DNA from: SZUA-229 sp964531165
GTDB taxonomy: Bacteria; Pseudomonadota; Gammaproteobacteria; SZUA-229
Assembly (NCBI GenBank): GCA_964531165.1
Contig: CAZHEA010000006.1
Location: forward strand, 1 to 64,000
Direction: 5' to 3'
DNA length: 64,000 nucleotides
Within the stretch, counting starts at the first letter, position 1; every line of letters begins with the position of its first letter. The position numbers were made by a program, and so were the translations under genes. The notes under the pieces were generated by a model, which saw nothing but the letters and a program-made list of their open reading frames with translations, made no database searches and was not told the DNA's origin. This document shows, piece by piece, positions 44,529 through 53,098 of this stretch.

Positions 44529-45059
44529 TTATTTGCACTCAGAAGGAGAGTAACGTGCAATTACACCAGCGCCTGGGTCAGTATTAACACCGTTATAGCC
44601 ACGAGCTGTTGCAGTTGTTTCTGATGCACCGGCACAAGCCCAGTCAATATTACCTGTCAGACCAGATGCTAAAGCGGTAGCTGTACCTGCTACATTAATG
44701 ATCGGTGATAAAGTGATTTGATTGGCACCTGCTAACTGAGGCAAACCATTTGCAGTTGCATCATAAGTGATAGTGATAACACCCGTGTTAGCAACAGCTA
44801 TATCGGTTACAAACTTAGTTCTAGTGAAGTTTGGCGCGTTAAATTCTGTTGCACCAGCGGTTACACCCACGATATCGTTTGAATAATAACCATCTGTTAC
44901 CGTAACTTTTGCTGCTGAAGCCAGAACCAGGCCTTCCGTTACTTTTGAACGTACTGTGTAATCCTGGTAAGCAGGAATTGCAATGGCTGCCAGAATACCG
45001 ATGATTGCCACAACAATCATTAATTCAATTAAAGTAAAACCGTGTTGGATTTTTTTCAT
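44529..45059 (-). CDS. pilA: Type IV major pilin PilA
   Basis: 176 residues. Leader MKKIQHG, then FTLIELMIVVAIIGILAAIA, the class IVa N-terminal helix with Glu5. The globular part has a C-terminal disulfide loop (WACAGAS ... SPSECK). It is processed by PilD and polymerised by PilB/PilC. It has its own sigma-54 promoter at 45137-45154, an upstream palindrome, a good ribosome-binding site (GGAGAACATCC region) and its own terminator, all features of the highly expressed main pilin. Confidence 0.95.
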   Translation of the reverse strand: MKKIQHGFTLIELMIVVAIIGILAAIAIPAYQDYTVRSKVTEGLVLASAAKVTVTDGYYSNDIVGVTAGATEFNAPNFTRTKFVTDIAVANTGVITITYDATANGLPQLAGANQITLSPIINVAGTATALASGLTGNIDWACAGASETTATARGYNGVNTDPGAGVIARYSPSECK

Positions 45060-45136
45060 GGATGTTCTCCGTTAGTTTTTCAGATGGTCAATTACCAGCT
45101 GAATGAAAATAGCCTATAAAGCTTGTAGAGGTATGT

Positions 45137-45154
45137 AGCAGTTGCCGTGCCAAA
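45137..45154 (-). promoter_or_regulatory. Sigma-54 promoter of pilA
   Basis: Minus strand TTTGGCACGGCAACTGCT carries GG (-24) and GC (-12) separated by exactly 10 bp, in a near-consensus TGGCACG-N4-cTGCT context. Predicted start of transcription is near 45126, giving a leader of about 67 nt. PilR, encoded next door, is the expected activator. Confidence 0.88.
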
Positions 45155-45228
45155 GTTTTGTTTTTTAAAAAAATCAAATAAAATCAATGGTGTATGAGTT
45201 ATCGAATGATTTATTAATGGTGTAAAAA

Positions 45229-45267
45229 TGTGACAATTTATCTTCTAATTGTCACAATGTGACAATT
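45229..45267 (-). promoter_or_regulatory. Probable PilR enhancer site upstream of pilA
   Basis: A perfect palindrome of two 10-bp arms, AATTGTCACA-A-TGTGACAATT, spans 45247-45267, and a further half-site TGTGACAATT lies at 45229-45238. The palindrome is about 120-140 bp upstream of the predicted start of transcription, the usual distance for an enhancer-binding activator. PilR is known to bind TGTC-containing sites. Confidence 0.7.
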
Positions 45268-45321
45268 TTGTTTGTTTGTGTCGGTAATTTTGAAGGCAAA
45301 CATTAAGTTTGGGCGGCGGGA

Positions 45322-46713
45322 TTATTCGATATTGAGCTTCTGTAGCCGGTAGCGCAGTTGTCTTAAGCTCAGTCCTAACTCTTTTGCAGCAGCTGTTTTA
45401 TTCCAGCGGTGTTTTTCCAGTGCCAGAATAATGCTGTTTTTTTCCTGTTCAGCCAAATTAGCCCCGGCGGCATGATTTGTGTCTGCGGGGCTTGTGGCAT
45501 TAACAGGCGGACTTGTATGCTGATGATTGGTTGTGGGTGGTTTTTCCGGTAGATGCAGGTCTTCAATCTGGATGCAGCTATCCTCAGCCAGAGTAATGGC
45601 TCGCTGCAGAATGTTTTCCAGCTCACGAATATTGCCTGGAAATGCATAGTCTTTCAGTAGTGCTTCAGCCTGGGGGCTGATAGATGGCGGTGTGTTAGCA
45701 TCAGCTTCGTTATAGTTTTCTGTGTTCAGTTTATTTAATAAAAAATCTATTAAAAGAGGAATATCTTCTGTGCGTTCTCTGAGCGGCGGAATTTCAAGTT
45801 CGATGACATTGATTCTATAATAGAGATCTTCTCTGAATGCGCCCTGGTTAACCAGATCATTCAGATCTTTGTGGCTGGCGCTGAGAATGCGCACATCGAT
45901 TTTCTGCTCCTGATGTTCACCAATGGCGCGTATGGACTTTTCCTGTATGGAGCGAAGTAGCTTTACCTGCATATTCAGGGGCAGGTCGGCTACTTCGTCT
46001 AAAAAGAGGGTACCGCCGTTGGCGGCCATAAATAAGCCGATTTTGTCATGACTGGCACCGGTAAAACTCCCTTTTTTATGGCCAAAGAATTCGCTTTCCA
46101 TTAATTCACCGGGAATCGCGCCACAGTTTACCGGTACAAACGGCTGACTGGAGCGTGCGCCGAGCTCGTGAATCATTTTAGCGGCCAGCTCTTTGCCACT
46201 GCCGGATTCGCCATGAATAAATACCGGCGCCTGGCTACGTGCCAGTTTATTGAGTTTGTTGCGCAAGGTTATGACAGCAGGTGAATTGCCGAGTATTTTG
46301 GTTGAGTTAGCAGCGGCTGGCACATCGGTATTGTTTTTTGGTAATTGCATTGCACTGGTGACTAATCGACGTAATACCTGCAAATCAACCGGTTTAGAGA
46401 CGAAGTCAAAAGCACCGGCTTTGAGGGCTTTTACGGCAGATTCTATATTGCCGTAAGCCGTAATAACCGCAACCGGTATGCTGGAATAGTGTTGTTGAAT
46501 ATGCGATACCAGTTCAATGCCATTACCGTCTGGCAGATTCATATCGGTCAGGCAAAGATCAAAGTTTGAATTTTTCAGGCGCAGCTTGGCATCGCTGAGT
46601 GTCAGGGCCGATTCTGTCGTGAACCCCATCCTATTCAGGGTGATCTCGACGAGTTGGCAGATGTCAGGTTCATCGTCAACGATGAGTGCATGGTTAATCG
46701 ATTGGTTTTCCAC
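45322..46713 (-). CDS. pilR: Sigma-54-dependent response regulator PilR
   Basis: 463 residues. Receiver domain with phospho-acceptor D57 (CLTDMNLPDGNG), AAA+ domain (Walker A HGESGSGKELAAKMIH, KKGSFTGASHDK loop that contacts sigma-54, FLDEVADLPLNMQVKLL), and a Fis-type helix-turn-helix end (RWNKTAAAKELGLSLRQLRY). Activates pilA. The start is GTG at 46713 with no visible Shine-Dalgarno. Normally directly downstream of pilS, here separated from it by tfpZ on the other strand. Confidence 0.94.
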   Translation of the reverse strand: MENQSINHALIVDDEPDICQLVEITLNRMGFTTESALTLSDAKLRLKNSNFDLCLTDMNLPDGNGIELVSHIQQHYSSIPVAVITAYGNIESAVKALKAGAFDFVSKPVDLQVLRRLVTSAMQLPKNNTDVPAAANSTKILGNSPAVITLRNKLNKLARSQAPVFIHGESGSGKELAAKMIHELGARSSQPFVPVNCGAIPGELMESEFFGHKKGSFTGASHDKIGLFMAANGGTLFLDEVADLPLNMQVKLLRSIQEKSIRAIGEHQEQKIDVRILSASHKDLNDLVNQGAFREDLYYRINVIELEIPPLRERTEDIPLLIDFLLNKLNTENYNEADANTPPSISPQAEALLKDYAFPGNIRELENILQRAITLAEDSCIQIEDLHLPEKPPTTNHQHTSPPVNATSPADTNHAAGANLAEQEKNSIILALEKHRWNKTAAAKELGLSLRQLRYRLQKLNIE

Positions 46714-46801
46714 AATTATAGTTTATACTTCAAATAAAATTTTGTTAGTTTATACTCTGTTTAAAGATAGTACATTATTTCTTAAAGTTAAGGTAAGTGA
46801 T

Positions 46802-47575
46802 TTGATTACAAGATTTAAAGTGGCCGCATTACATCTGCTCTTCAGTGGTATTGTTGTTGGCCTGGCGATGTCAGTTGTTTATTTTATCTGGTATCCCTAT
46901 CCTTATTATATCTTCCACTCTACTATCAGTGCGACCAAGCTGGTGGTGATGGTTGATCTCATCATTGGCCCGTTGTTGACCTTTGTCGTGTTTAATGTGG
47001 CCAAGTCAGCTAAAGAACTAACACTGGATTTAATGATCATTATTCTGGTGCAAATATCTGCCCTGTCATGGGGAATGTATGTAACTCATTCAGTGAGACC
47101 CATTTTTTCTGTTTATTTTGATGGAGAAATAAACTCAATATCAGCAGTCAGTATTGATAACAGTGGCTTTGATAAATCGATTCATGTTCCGGGTGTGTTT
47201 TCCCCGCTTTTACCGGTATATATAAAACCTTTCAGCCGTGATGAATATCGTTCAGAAATATTGAAAATGATGCGAGGTCAGGAGATGGGCACGGTATTGC
47301 AAACCAGGCTTTATCGTACTGTTGATGATGCAGCTAAAAAAGATATGCGTTCCAGAAGTTTAACGGAAGAACAGTTGACGAGAACTGAGAAAAACAAGGA
47401 AAAGTTAAATGCGTATTTAGAGGCGAACAAACTTAAGTTTGCAGATGTGCTTTATTTTCCAGTTAGTGCAGGCCCGTATTCGGGGGTAGCTATAGTCGAT
47501 AAAAGCACATTAAAAATTATTGATCACATAGAGATGTATGTTAAAAATACCTCTGATTATATAGATTCACGCTAA
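46802..47575 (+). CDS. tfpZ: TfpX/TfpZ family type IV pilin accessory protein
   Basis: 257 residues from a TTG at 46802, with TAAGGT 8 bp upstream; the frame is open far upstream but that part is antisense to pilR. N-terminus ITRFKVAALHLLFSGIVVGL starts a set of three membrane helices (VVYFIWYPYPYY, VVMVDLIIGPLLTFVVFN, LTLDLMIIILVQISALSWGM) with the family motif VRPIFSVYFDGE, then a soluble domain. In Pseudomonas TfpX/TfpZ assist assembly of particular pilin types and sit beside pilA. Here the gene lies convergent with pilS, between pilS and pilR. Confidence 0.82.
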   Translation: MITRFKVAALHLLFSGIVVGLAMSVVYFIWYPYPYYIFHSTISATKLVVMVDLIIGPLLTFVVFNVAKSAKELTLDLMIIILVQISALSWGMYVTHSVRPIFSVYFDGEINSISAVSIDNSGFDKSIHVPGVFSPLLPVYIKPFSRDEYRSEILKMMRGQEMGTVLQTRLYRTVDDAAKKDMRSRSLTEEQLTRTEKNKEKLNAYLEANKLKFADVLYFPVSAGPYSGVAIVDKSTLKIIDHIEMYVKNTSDYIDSR

Positions 47576-47594
47576 TAATATTCGCCAATATCTA

Positions 47595-49154
47595 TTATTG
47601 CGGTGCAATTAAAAAGTGAATTCTAAAACAGCTGCCACTTTGTTCATTGTTAAGGTAGCGTATTCGTCCTCGATTAGATTCAATGATTTCCCGGCTGATA
47701 TAAAGGCCGAGTCCTGTACCCTGTGGATTAGTGGTATAGAAAGGGTCAAAAATTTGCTGGGCGATTTTCTGGGGAATACCCTCGCCGTTATCAATTACAT
47801 CAAGATATGGCTGTTCGTATGTTTCATCATAACCACAATGAATTTTAATGTTAACTTTCTCATGTGGTAAATGACTATGGTTGATAGCGTTAGAGCATAA
47901 GTTGCACATCACCTGATGCAGGTGGCTGGAGTCAAACAGCACGAATATGTTTTTATCTAATGTTTCAAGGCTTAGTTGTTCGGCCTGTAAGTTGTTGCTC
48001 TGTAAGAACTCATCGCAGAAGTTTTTCAACCAGGTATTTAATTCGATGGTTTCGGCATTACCTTTTTTGGAGCGGGATAGCTCTAAAACATTTTCTACAA
48101 TTTTATCCAGTCGTTGAACCTGAGTGGTAATAATACCGGTGAGTTTTTTATCGGCACTATCAAGCTCGGACTCCTGTAATAATTGTGCAGCATGATTAAT
48201 GGCGCTTAGTGGATTACGTATTTCATGAGCAATGCTGGCGGTAAGTCGTCCCAGTGCGGCGAGCTTAATTTGTTGAAAGCGCTGATTGAGCTGGGTGGCA
48301 TCTTCTAAAAATATTAAGGTATCACCGGTACGTTGCAGTTTGCGAAACCCCGGTTGAATATCCGGTAAACCATGAGCCTGAGGAATGGCTTTATGCTGCA
48401 TATTGGGTTGATCCTGCCATTCTAAAAATCGAAAATCCAGGGCCGGTAATATGTTTTCCAGTAGCGGACTATTCTGTAAGGACAAGTTTCCCAGTAGTGC
48501 TTCAGCCGAACTGTTTGACATGCGAATATGGCCATCATTATCCACTACAATAATGCCGGTGCGCATGTTCTGAATTATATCTTCATTAAGAATTTCCAGA
48601 CTTTGAATGTCGGCTTCACGCTCAATTGCCAGTTTTTCAGATTCATGTGCGCGTTTAGCCAGAATGGATGCCAGGAAGCTGGTGCCAAAAAATACCAGCC
48701 CTAGTAAACCGGCTCGAGAGTATTCGGATGCGTCACTGACGCCCTGCGACATGCTATATGTCTGTTCTCCAAGCACCGCGATAGCCGCCAGTGATGCGAA
48801 TAGAAAAGAATAGCGATCACGTAAAAAAGTGCCGGTGGCGGTCACATTGATAATCAGTAAAACACTCAGCGAGCTACTGAGCCCGCCGCTATAATGAGAC
48901 AGCATGCTGATCAGAATAATATCACTGGCATTACTGAGAATAACCTGTGTTTCAAATGAGGGTGTATTTTTAAAACCGATGAAAATGTAGATCAGGCTAC
49001 TGACCAGTAAGGTCAGTGAAGTGGCGAGAAAAATTTCGGTATCCTGATTTCCCAGAAAACTCATCCACTCACTTTGATAAAAGGCCGCTAACAGGCCAAG
49101 TGATAGAATGAAGCGATAAATATTGAGCTGGTGCAGGGGTTTCCATGTCAGCAT
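47595..49154 (-). CDS. pilS: Sensor histidine kinase PilS
   Basis: 519 residues. Six N-terminal membrane helices (residues 10-170), a PAS domain (ILNEDIIQNMRTGIIVVDNDG), HisKA with H310 in LTASIAHEIRNPLSAI, and HATPase with CSNAINHSHL, DNGEGIPQKIAQQIFDPFYT and GTGLGLYISREIIES. It phosphorylates PilR, and in Pseudomonas senses PilA in the membrane. Same strand as pilR but 881 bp upstream of its start because tfpZ intervenes. Confidence 0.93.
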   Translation of the reverse strand: MLTWKPLHQLNIYRFILSLGLLAAFYQSEWMSFLGNQDTEIFLATSLTLLVSSLIYIFIGFKNTPSFETQVILSNASDIILISMLSHYSGGLSSSLSVLLIINVTATGTFLRDRYSFLFASLAAIAVLGEQTYSMSQGVSDASEYSRAGLLGLVFFGTSFLASILAKRAHESEKLAIEREADIQSLEILNEDIIQNMRTGIIVVDNDGHIRMSNSSAEALLGNLSLQNSPLLENILPALDFRFLEWQDQPNMQHKAIPQAHGLPDIQPGFRKLQRTGDTLIFLEDATQLNQRFQQIKLAALGRLTASIAHEIRNPLSAINHAAQLLQESELDSADKKLTGIITTQVQRLDKIVENVLELSRSKKGNAETIELNTWLKNFCDEFLQSNNLQAEQLSLETLDKNIFVLFDSSHLHQVMCNLCSNAINHSHLPHEKVNIKIHCGYDETYEQPYLDVIDNGEGIPQKIAQQIFDPFYTTNPQGTGLGLYISREIIESNRGRIRYLNNEQSGSCFRIHFLIAPQ

Positions 49155-49203
49155 AACGACAGACTCTGTGGCAGTGAGATTAGCGGATTGCCGGCAGGGC
49201 TAT

Positions 49204-49431
49204 TCAAGAGGCTTGATTCCAGTCATCCAGATGTTGCGTACTGCAGAAAGCCTTATCATCTTTAAATATAGCGTCTTCCCGTGGAATATAGGTTTGACAG
49301 TGCAGGCACTGCACCGTGTCATTATGCGTTATGGGCTCTTTTGGGGCCGGCTTTTTCATACGCTGAGTTATGGTGCGGGCGATTATTAAAATAACAATCA
49401 CGAAAATAATAGTTAAAACACTTTTAAACAT
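49204..49431 (-). CDS. PP0621-type small membrane protein with C-terminal zinc-ribbon-like motif
   Basis: 75 residues. One N-terminal membrane helix (LTIIFVIVILIIARTI) and a cytoplasmic end with CLHCQTYIPREDAIF and AFCSTQHLDDW, a Cys-X2-Cys ... Cys-X3-His zinc-binding pattern. I recognise it as the PP0621 family, which commonly neighbours pilS in gammaproteobacteria. Function unknown. 49 bp upstream of pilS on the same strand, so it may be the first gene of that transcript. Confidence 0.8.
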   Translation of the reverse strand: MFKSVLTIIFVIVILIIARTITQRMKKPAPKEPITHNDTVQCLHCQTYIPREDAIFKDDKAFCSTQHLDDWNQAS

Positions 49432-49499
49432 GTGCGGTTACAGCCCCTATGTCTGATAAAATGATGCAATTGAAACTATTCTAAACTAAAACAGACATT

Positions 49500-51122
49500 A
49501 TGACCGAAGCCGTACAACTCTGCCTGATTCAAGAACGTTTTCTTGTGGGTGATATTAAAGCTAATACCCGAAAAATCCTATCCCTGTCGAAGCAGGCGCA
49601 ACAGAACGGGGCGGATATAGCTATTTTTCCAGAGCTTGCACTGAGTGGTTATCCGCCGGAAGACCTGCTGATGAGGCAGGGCTTTATTCATCAAATTGAA
49701 GCGGCGATTGCTGAAATAGCGCTGAATACAAAGGATATTATGGTGGTGTTCGGTGCACCGCGATGGCTTAATCACGAATTATTTAATGCTGCCATCGTTT
49801 GTGCCGACGCTAAAGTGGTGGCGGAATATCATAAATACAGTTTGCCCAATTATGCGGTTTTTGATGAGAAACGTTACTTTCAGGCGGGTAATGTGCCGCT
49901 GGTGATTGAATGCAAACAGCAAAAGTTCGGTATTATTATCTGTGAAGATGCCTGGTTTGATGAACCGGTGCAGCAGGCGCAACAAGCCGGGGCCGATGCT
50001 ATTGTGATCATTAATGCCTCGCCCTATCACCGTAACAAACATCAACAACGCCTGGATATGCTGATACAACGTCAGCAGGTCACCGCCTTGCCGATGTTTT
50101 ATTTGAACATAGTGGGCGGACAGGATGAGCTGGTCTTTGACGGCGACTCGTTGGTACTGAACGCTGAATCTGAGCTGGTCGGCCGCGGGCCGGATTTCGA
50201 AACCGCCTTATTACACTATCAGCTACATGCAGACCACAGTATCACCGCGGTTAATACGGATTTTTATCAGCCGCAAAGTGAGCTGGCCGGTTTATATAAA
50301 GCGCTGGTCACTGCAGTGCGGGATTATGTAACGGGTAATGGCTTTGAGGGTGTTGTTATTGGTCTGTCGGGGGGCGTTGATTCTGCACTGACATTAGCGA
50401 TAGCAGCTGATGCGCTGGGGGCTGAACAGGTACATGCGGTGATGATGCCGTCGCGTTATACCGCACAGATGAGTCTCGATGATGCCGCTGCACAGGCCAG
50501 TATCATGGGCGTGGATTATAAAAGCATTTCTATTGAACCGGCATTCCAGGCATTTTTGGCCAGTCTTGAAGATGAATTTGCCGGTGAAGACGTTGATACG
50601 ACAGAAGAAAATATTCAGGCCCGTTGTCGGGGGATCATCCTCATGGCATTGTCGAATAAATTCGCTCGAATGGTACTGACTACCGGTAATAAAAGTGAAA
50701 TGGCAGTGGGCTATAGCACTCTTTATGGTGATATGGCTGGCGGGTTTGCGCCTTTGAAGGACGTGGAAAAACAGCTGGTATATGCGTTATGTGATTATCG
50801 GAACTCGATTGAGGCGGTAATTCCACAACGTGTTCTCGATCGTCCGCCTTCAGCGGAATTACGCCCGGATCAGCAGGATCAGGACAGCCTGCCGGATTAT
50901 GAAATACTTGATGCGATTATTCGCATGAGTGTGGAAGAAGATATGCCGAGCCGGCAAATTATCGACAGTGGTTATGATGAGCAGGTGGTGCACAAGGTAC
51001 TGCGTATGGTACAAATTAATGAATATAAACGTCGCCAGGCTCCACCGGGTGTTAAAGTGACCCAGCGGGCTTTCGGCCGGGACCGGCGTTATCCGATTAC
51101 TTCGGGGTACCGGCGTAGTTGA
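49500..51122 (+). CDS. nadE: Glutamine-dependent NAD+ synthetase NadE
   Basis: 540 residues. N-terminal nitrilase-type glutaminase with its catalytic triad in PELALSGYPPEDLL (Glu), YHKYSLPNY (Lys) and IICEDAW (C148); C-terminal synthetase with the P-loop VIGLSGGVDSALTLAI, TGNKSEMAVGYSTLYGDMAG and RPPSAELRPDQQDQDSLPDY. Amidates nicotinate adenine dinucleotide to NAD+. Two-domain form of normal length. ATG at 49500, divergent from the PP0621-type gene by 68 bp. Confidence 0.96.
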   Translation: MTEAVQLCLIQERFLVGDIKANTRKILSLSKQAQQNGADIAIFPELALSGYPPEDLLMRQGFIHQIEAAIAEIALNTKDIMVVFGAPRWLNHELFNAAIVCADAKVVAEYHKYSLPNYAVFDEKRYFQAGNVPLVIECKQQKFGIIICEDAWFDEPVQQAQQAGADAIVIINASPYHRNKHQQRLDMLIQRQQVTALPMFYLNIVGGQDELVFDGDSLVLNAESELVGRGPDFETALLHYQLHADHSITAVNTDFYQPQSELAGLYKALVTAVRDYVTGNGFEGVVIGLSGGVDSALTLAIAADALGAEQVHAVMMPSRYTAQMSLDDAAAQASIMGVDYKSISIEPAFQAFLASLEDEFAGEDVDTTEENIQARCRGIILMALSNKFARMVLTTGNKSEMAVGYSTLYGDMAGGFAPLKDVEKQLVYALCDYRNSIEAVIPQRVLDRPPSAELRPDQQDQDSLPDYEILDAIIRMSVEEDMPSRQIIDSGYDEQVVHKVLRMVQINEYKRRQAPPGVKVTQRAFGRDRRYPITSGYRRS

Positions 51123-51148
51123 TAGCCGCCCCGGGATTTAAGCTTGGT

Positions 51149-51934
51149 TTATTTGATCGCAGGGCTCAGCTCGGTATCACTGCTATCGGCTATCGGGTTC
51201 TCAATCAACGGGTTTGCGTCCAGTACCGATTGTGTATCGGCGGCCAGATCATTTAGCCCCAGTGCTTTATATGCGGTTATCATAATAACCAGTGCATCAC
51301 GGCTGGCAGGAGTCGTGGGGTAGGTTTCCAGAACATATTGTCCGCGCTTGGCAGCTGCCAGCCAGGCTTTACGTTGAACGTAATAACGGGCTGCGTGCAG
51401 TTCAGCTTCTGCCAGCTTATTGCGTAAAAAAACCATGTGCAGGTAAGAGTTAGGTGCGTAGCGGCTATCAGGATATCGTTCAACCAGAGTGGAGAAACTG
51501 CGTAACGCATCTCCCATGGATTTACTGTCATGTTGGGCTATGTCTCGTGGGAACATGCCGTCCATAAAACCGTTTCCACGGTTATAATCCGTCAGGCCTT
51601 TTAAATACCAGGCGTAATCGACATTTGCATCTCTGGGATTGATGCGGATAAAGCGGTCGGCGGCAGCAATGGCTGACTCCGGCTCATCGAATTTATAGTA
51701 GGCGTAGGCAACATCCAGCTGAGCCTGCCGGGCGTAGGAGCTGAAAGGAAAGCGTGCCTCGAGGTTTTCAAGGTTTTTAATCGCCTCTTCGAATTCGCCG
51801 GCTTCCAGTGCCGCTGTTGCTTCATCGTAAAATTCGAGGGCACTCCAGTCGGCATAGGGGTCTGATTTAACACCATCATCGCTGCAGGCAACGAGAAATA
51901 AAGATAAAATAAGGGCAGAAAGTAATCGGATCAT
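51149..51934 (-). CDS. bamD: Outer-membrane assembly lipoprotein BamD
   Basis: 261 residues. Lipoprotein signal MIRLLSALILSLFLVAC (lipobox LVAC), then five TPR repeats beginning FYDEATAALEAGEFEEAIKN with the hallmarks FPFSSYARQAQLDVAYAYYK, GLTDYNRG, SKSMGDALRSF and YPDSRYAPNSYLHM. Essential part of the BAM complex that inserts beta-barrel proteins. Divergent from rluD, the conserved layout; convergent with nadE. Confidence 0.95.
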   Translation of the reverse strand: MIRLLSALILSLFLVACSDDGVKSDPYADWSALEFYDEATAALEAGEFEEAIKNLENLEARFPFSSYARQAQLDVAYAYYKFDEPESAIAAADRFIRINPRDANVDYAWYLKGLTDYNRGNGFMDGMFPRDIAQHDSKSMGDALRSFSTLVERYPDSRYAPNSYLHMVFLRNKLAEAELHAARYYVQRKAWLAAAKRGQYVLETYPTTPASRDALVIMITAYKALGLNDLAADTQSVLDANPLIENPIADSSDTELSPAIK

Positions 51935-52072
51935 ATTAACGGGGTTCGTTTATTGGCTGTTGCGAATATAAATGTAAATATATCAGGTTCAAGCAGTGTT
52001 ATTTAAAAAGTCAGGTAATTCTTTAATTATTTCAATTAGAGTATGCGCTGCATTATACAAGAGAAATTGTCT

Positions 52073-53098
52073 ATGTCCGATGGGTTAAACCATGAAATTG
52101 TAAAAATATCTATTCCCCTGGAGTATGCCTCGCAACGTTTAGATGCGGTGTTGGTGAAAATGTTCCCGGATTATTCCCGCAGTCGTTTGCAACAATGGAT
52201 AAAAGCCGAACGGGTATGGCTGGACGGGGTGATTCCCCGCGCCAGAGATAAAGTGATTGGCGGCGAAATGCTTGAAATGCATATCGAGCATGAAAATCTG
52301 GATGAAAGTGTGATTGCACAGGATATCCCGCTGGATATTGTGTACGAGGACGATGCCCTGCTGGTGGTGAATAAGCCCGTTGGGCTGGTGGTGCATCCCG
52401 CCGCTGGCCATCCGGATGGTACATTACAGAATGGCCTGTTATTTCATGATGAGTCTTTAAATGAAGTGCCGCGTTCGGGTATTGTGCATCGCCTGGATAA
52501 GGACACCTCGGGTTTGCTGGTGGTAGCCAAAACCCTTAAAGCACATAAGTTACTGGTGGAACAGTTGCAGGCGCGCACCGTGCATCGAGAATATCAGGCA
52601 ATTGTTTTCGGAGTACTTACCGCGGGTCGCACCATTGATATCGGCATTGGCCGGCATGGACGTGATCGTAAAAAAATGGCAGTGAAGCCGGAGGGTAAAC
52701 AGGCGATTACACATTTTCGTGTGCTTGACCGCTACCGTGGGCATTCACGAGTCAAGGTAAACCTGGAAACCGGCCGTACGCATCAAATTCGTGTCCACAT
52801 GGCTTATGTTAAGCATCCGCTGGTGGGTGATCAGACCTATGGCGGGCGCTTACAGTTACCTGCCGGTTGCAGTGATGAGTTAAAGACCATGTTGCGGGGC
52901 TTTGGCAGACAGGCATTACATGCCCGCAAATTAGGCTTAGTGCATCCAATAACCGGTAAGTCGATGACATGGCAGGCACCCTTACCGGATGATATGAAGG
53001 CGCTGATTGCGGTGCTGGAAGCCGATATCGCACAGGATGTAGATGAGGATGAATATTTTCTGGACGAGCTGCCGGATGAATACACGGATGAGTATTAG
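52073..53098 (+). CDS. rluD: 23S rRNA pseudouridine synthase RluD
   Basis: 341 residues. S4 RNA-binding domain at the start (QRLDAVLVKMFPDYSRSRLQ), then the RluA-type catalytic domain with the aspartate motif VHRLDKDTSGLLVVAKT, LVVNKPVGLVVHPAAGH, NLETGRTHQIRVHMAY and HPLVGDQTYGG. Makes pseudouridines 1911, 1915 and 1917 in helix 69. The acidic C-terminus (ADIAQDVDEDEYFLDELPDE) is longer than usual. Start: ATG at 52073 with AGAG upstream; an ATG at 52043 is in frame but poorly placed. Confidence 0.93.
   Translation: MSDGLNHEIVKISIPLEYASQRLDAVLVKMFPDYSRSRLQQWIKAERVWLDGVIPRARDKVIGGEMLEMHIEHENLDESVIAQDIPLDIVYEDDALLVVNKPVGLVVHPAAGHPDGTLQNGLLFHDESLNEVPRSGIVHRLDKDTSGLLVVAKTLKAHKLLVEQLQARTVHREYQAIVFGVLTAGRTIDIGIGRHGRDRKKMAVKPEGKQAITHFRVLDRYRGHSRVKVNLETGRTHQIRVHMAYVKHPLVGDQTYGGRLQLPAGCSDELKTMLRGFGRQALHARKLGLVHPITGKSMTWQAPLPDDMKALIAVLEADIAQDVDEDEYFLDELPDEYTDEY

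Noticed and set aside
46517..46801. N-terminal extension of the tfpZ frame
   Set aside because: This part is antisense to the receiver domain of pilR and does not resemble the family; the TTG at 46802 gives the correct N-terminus.
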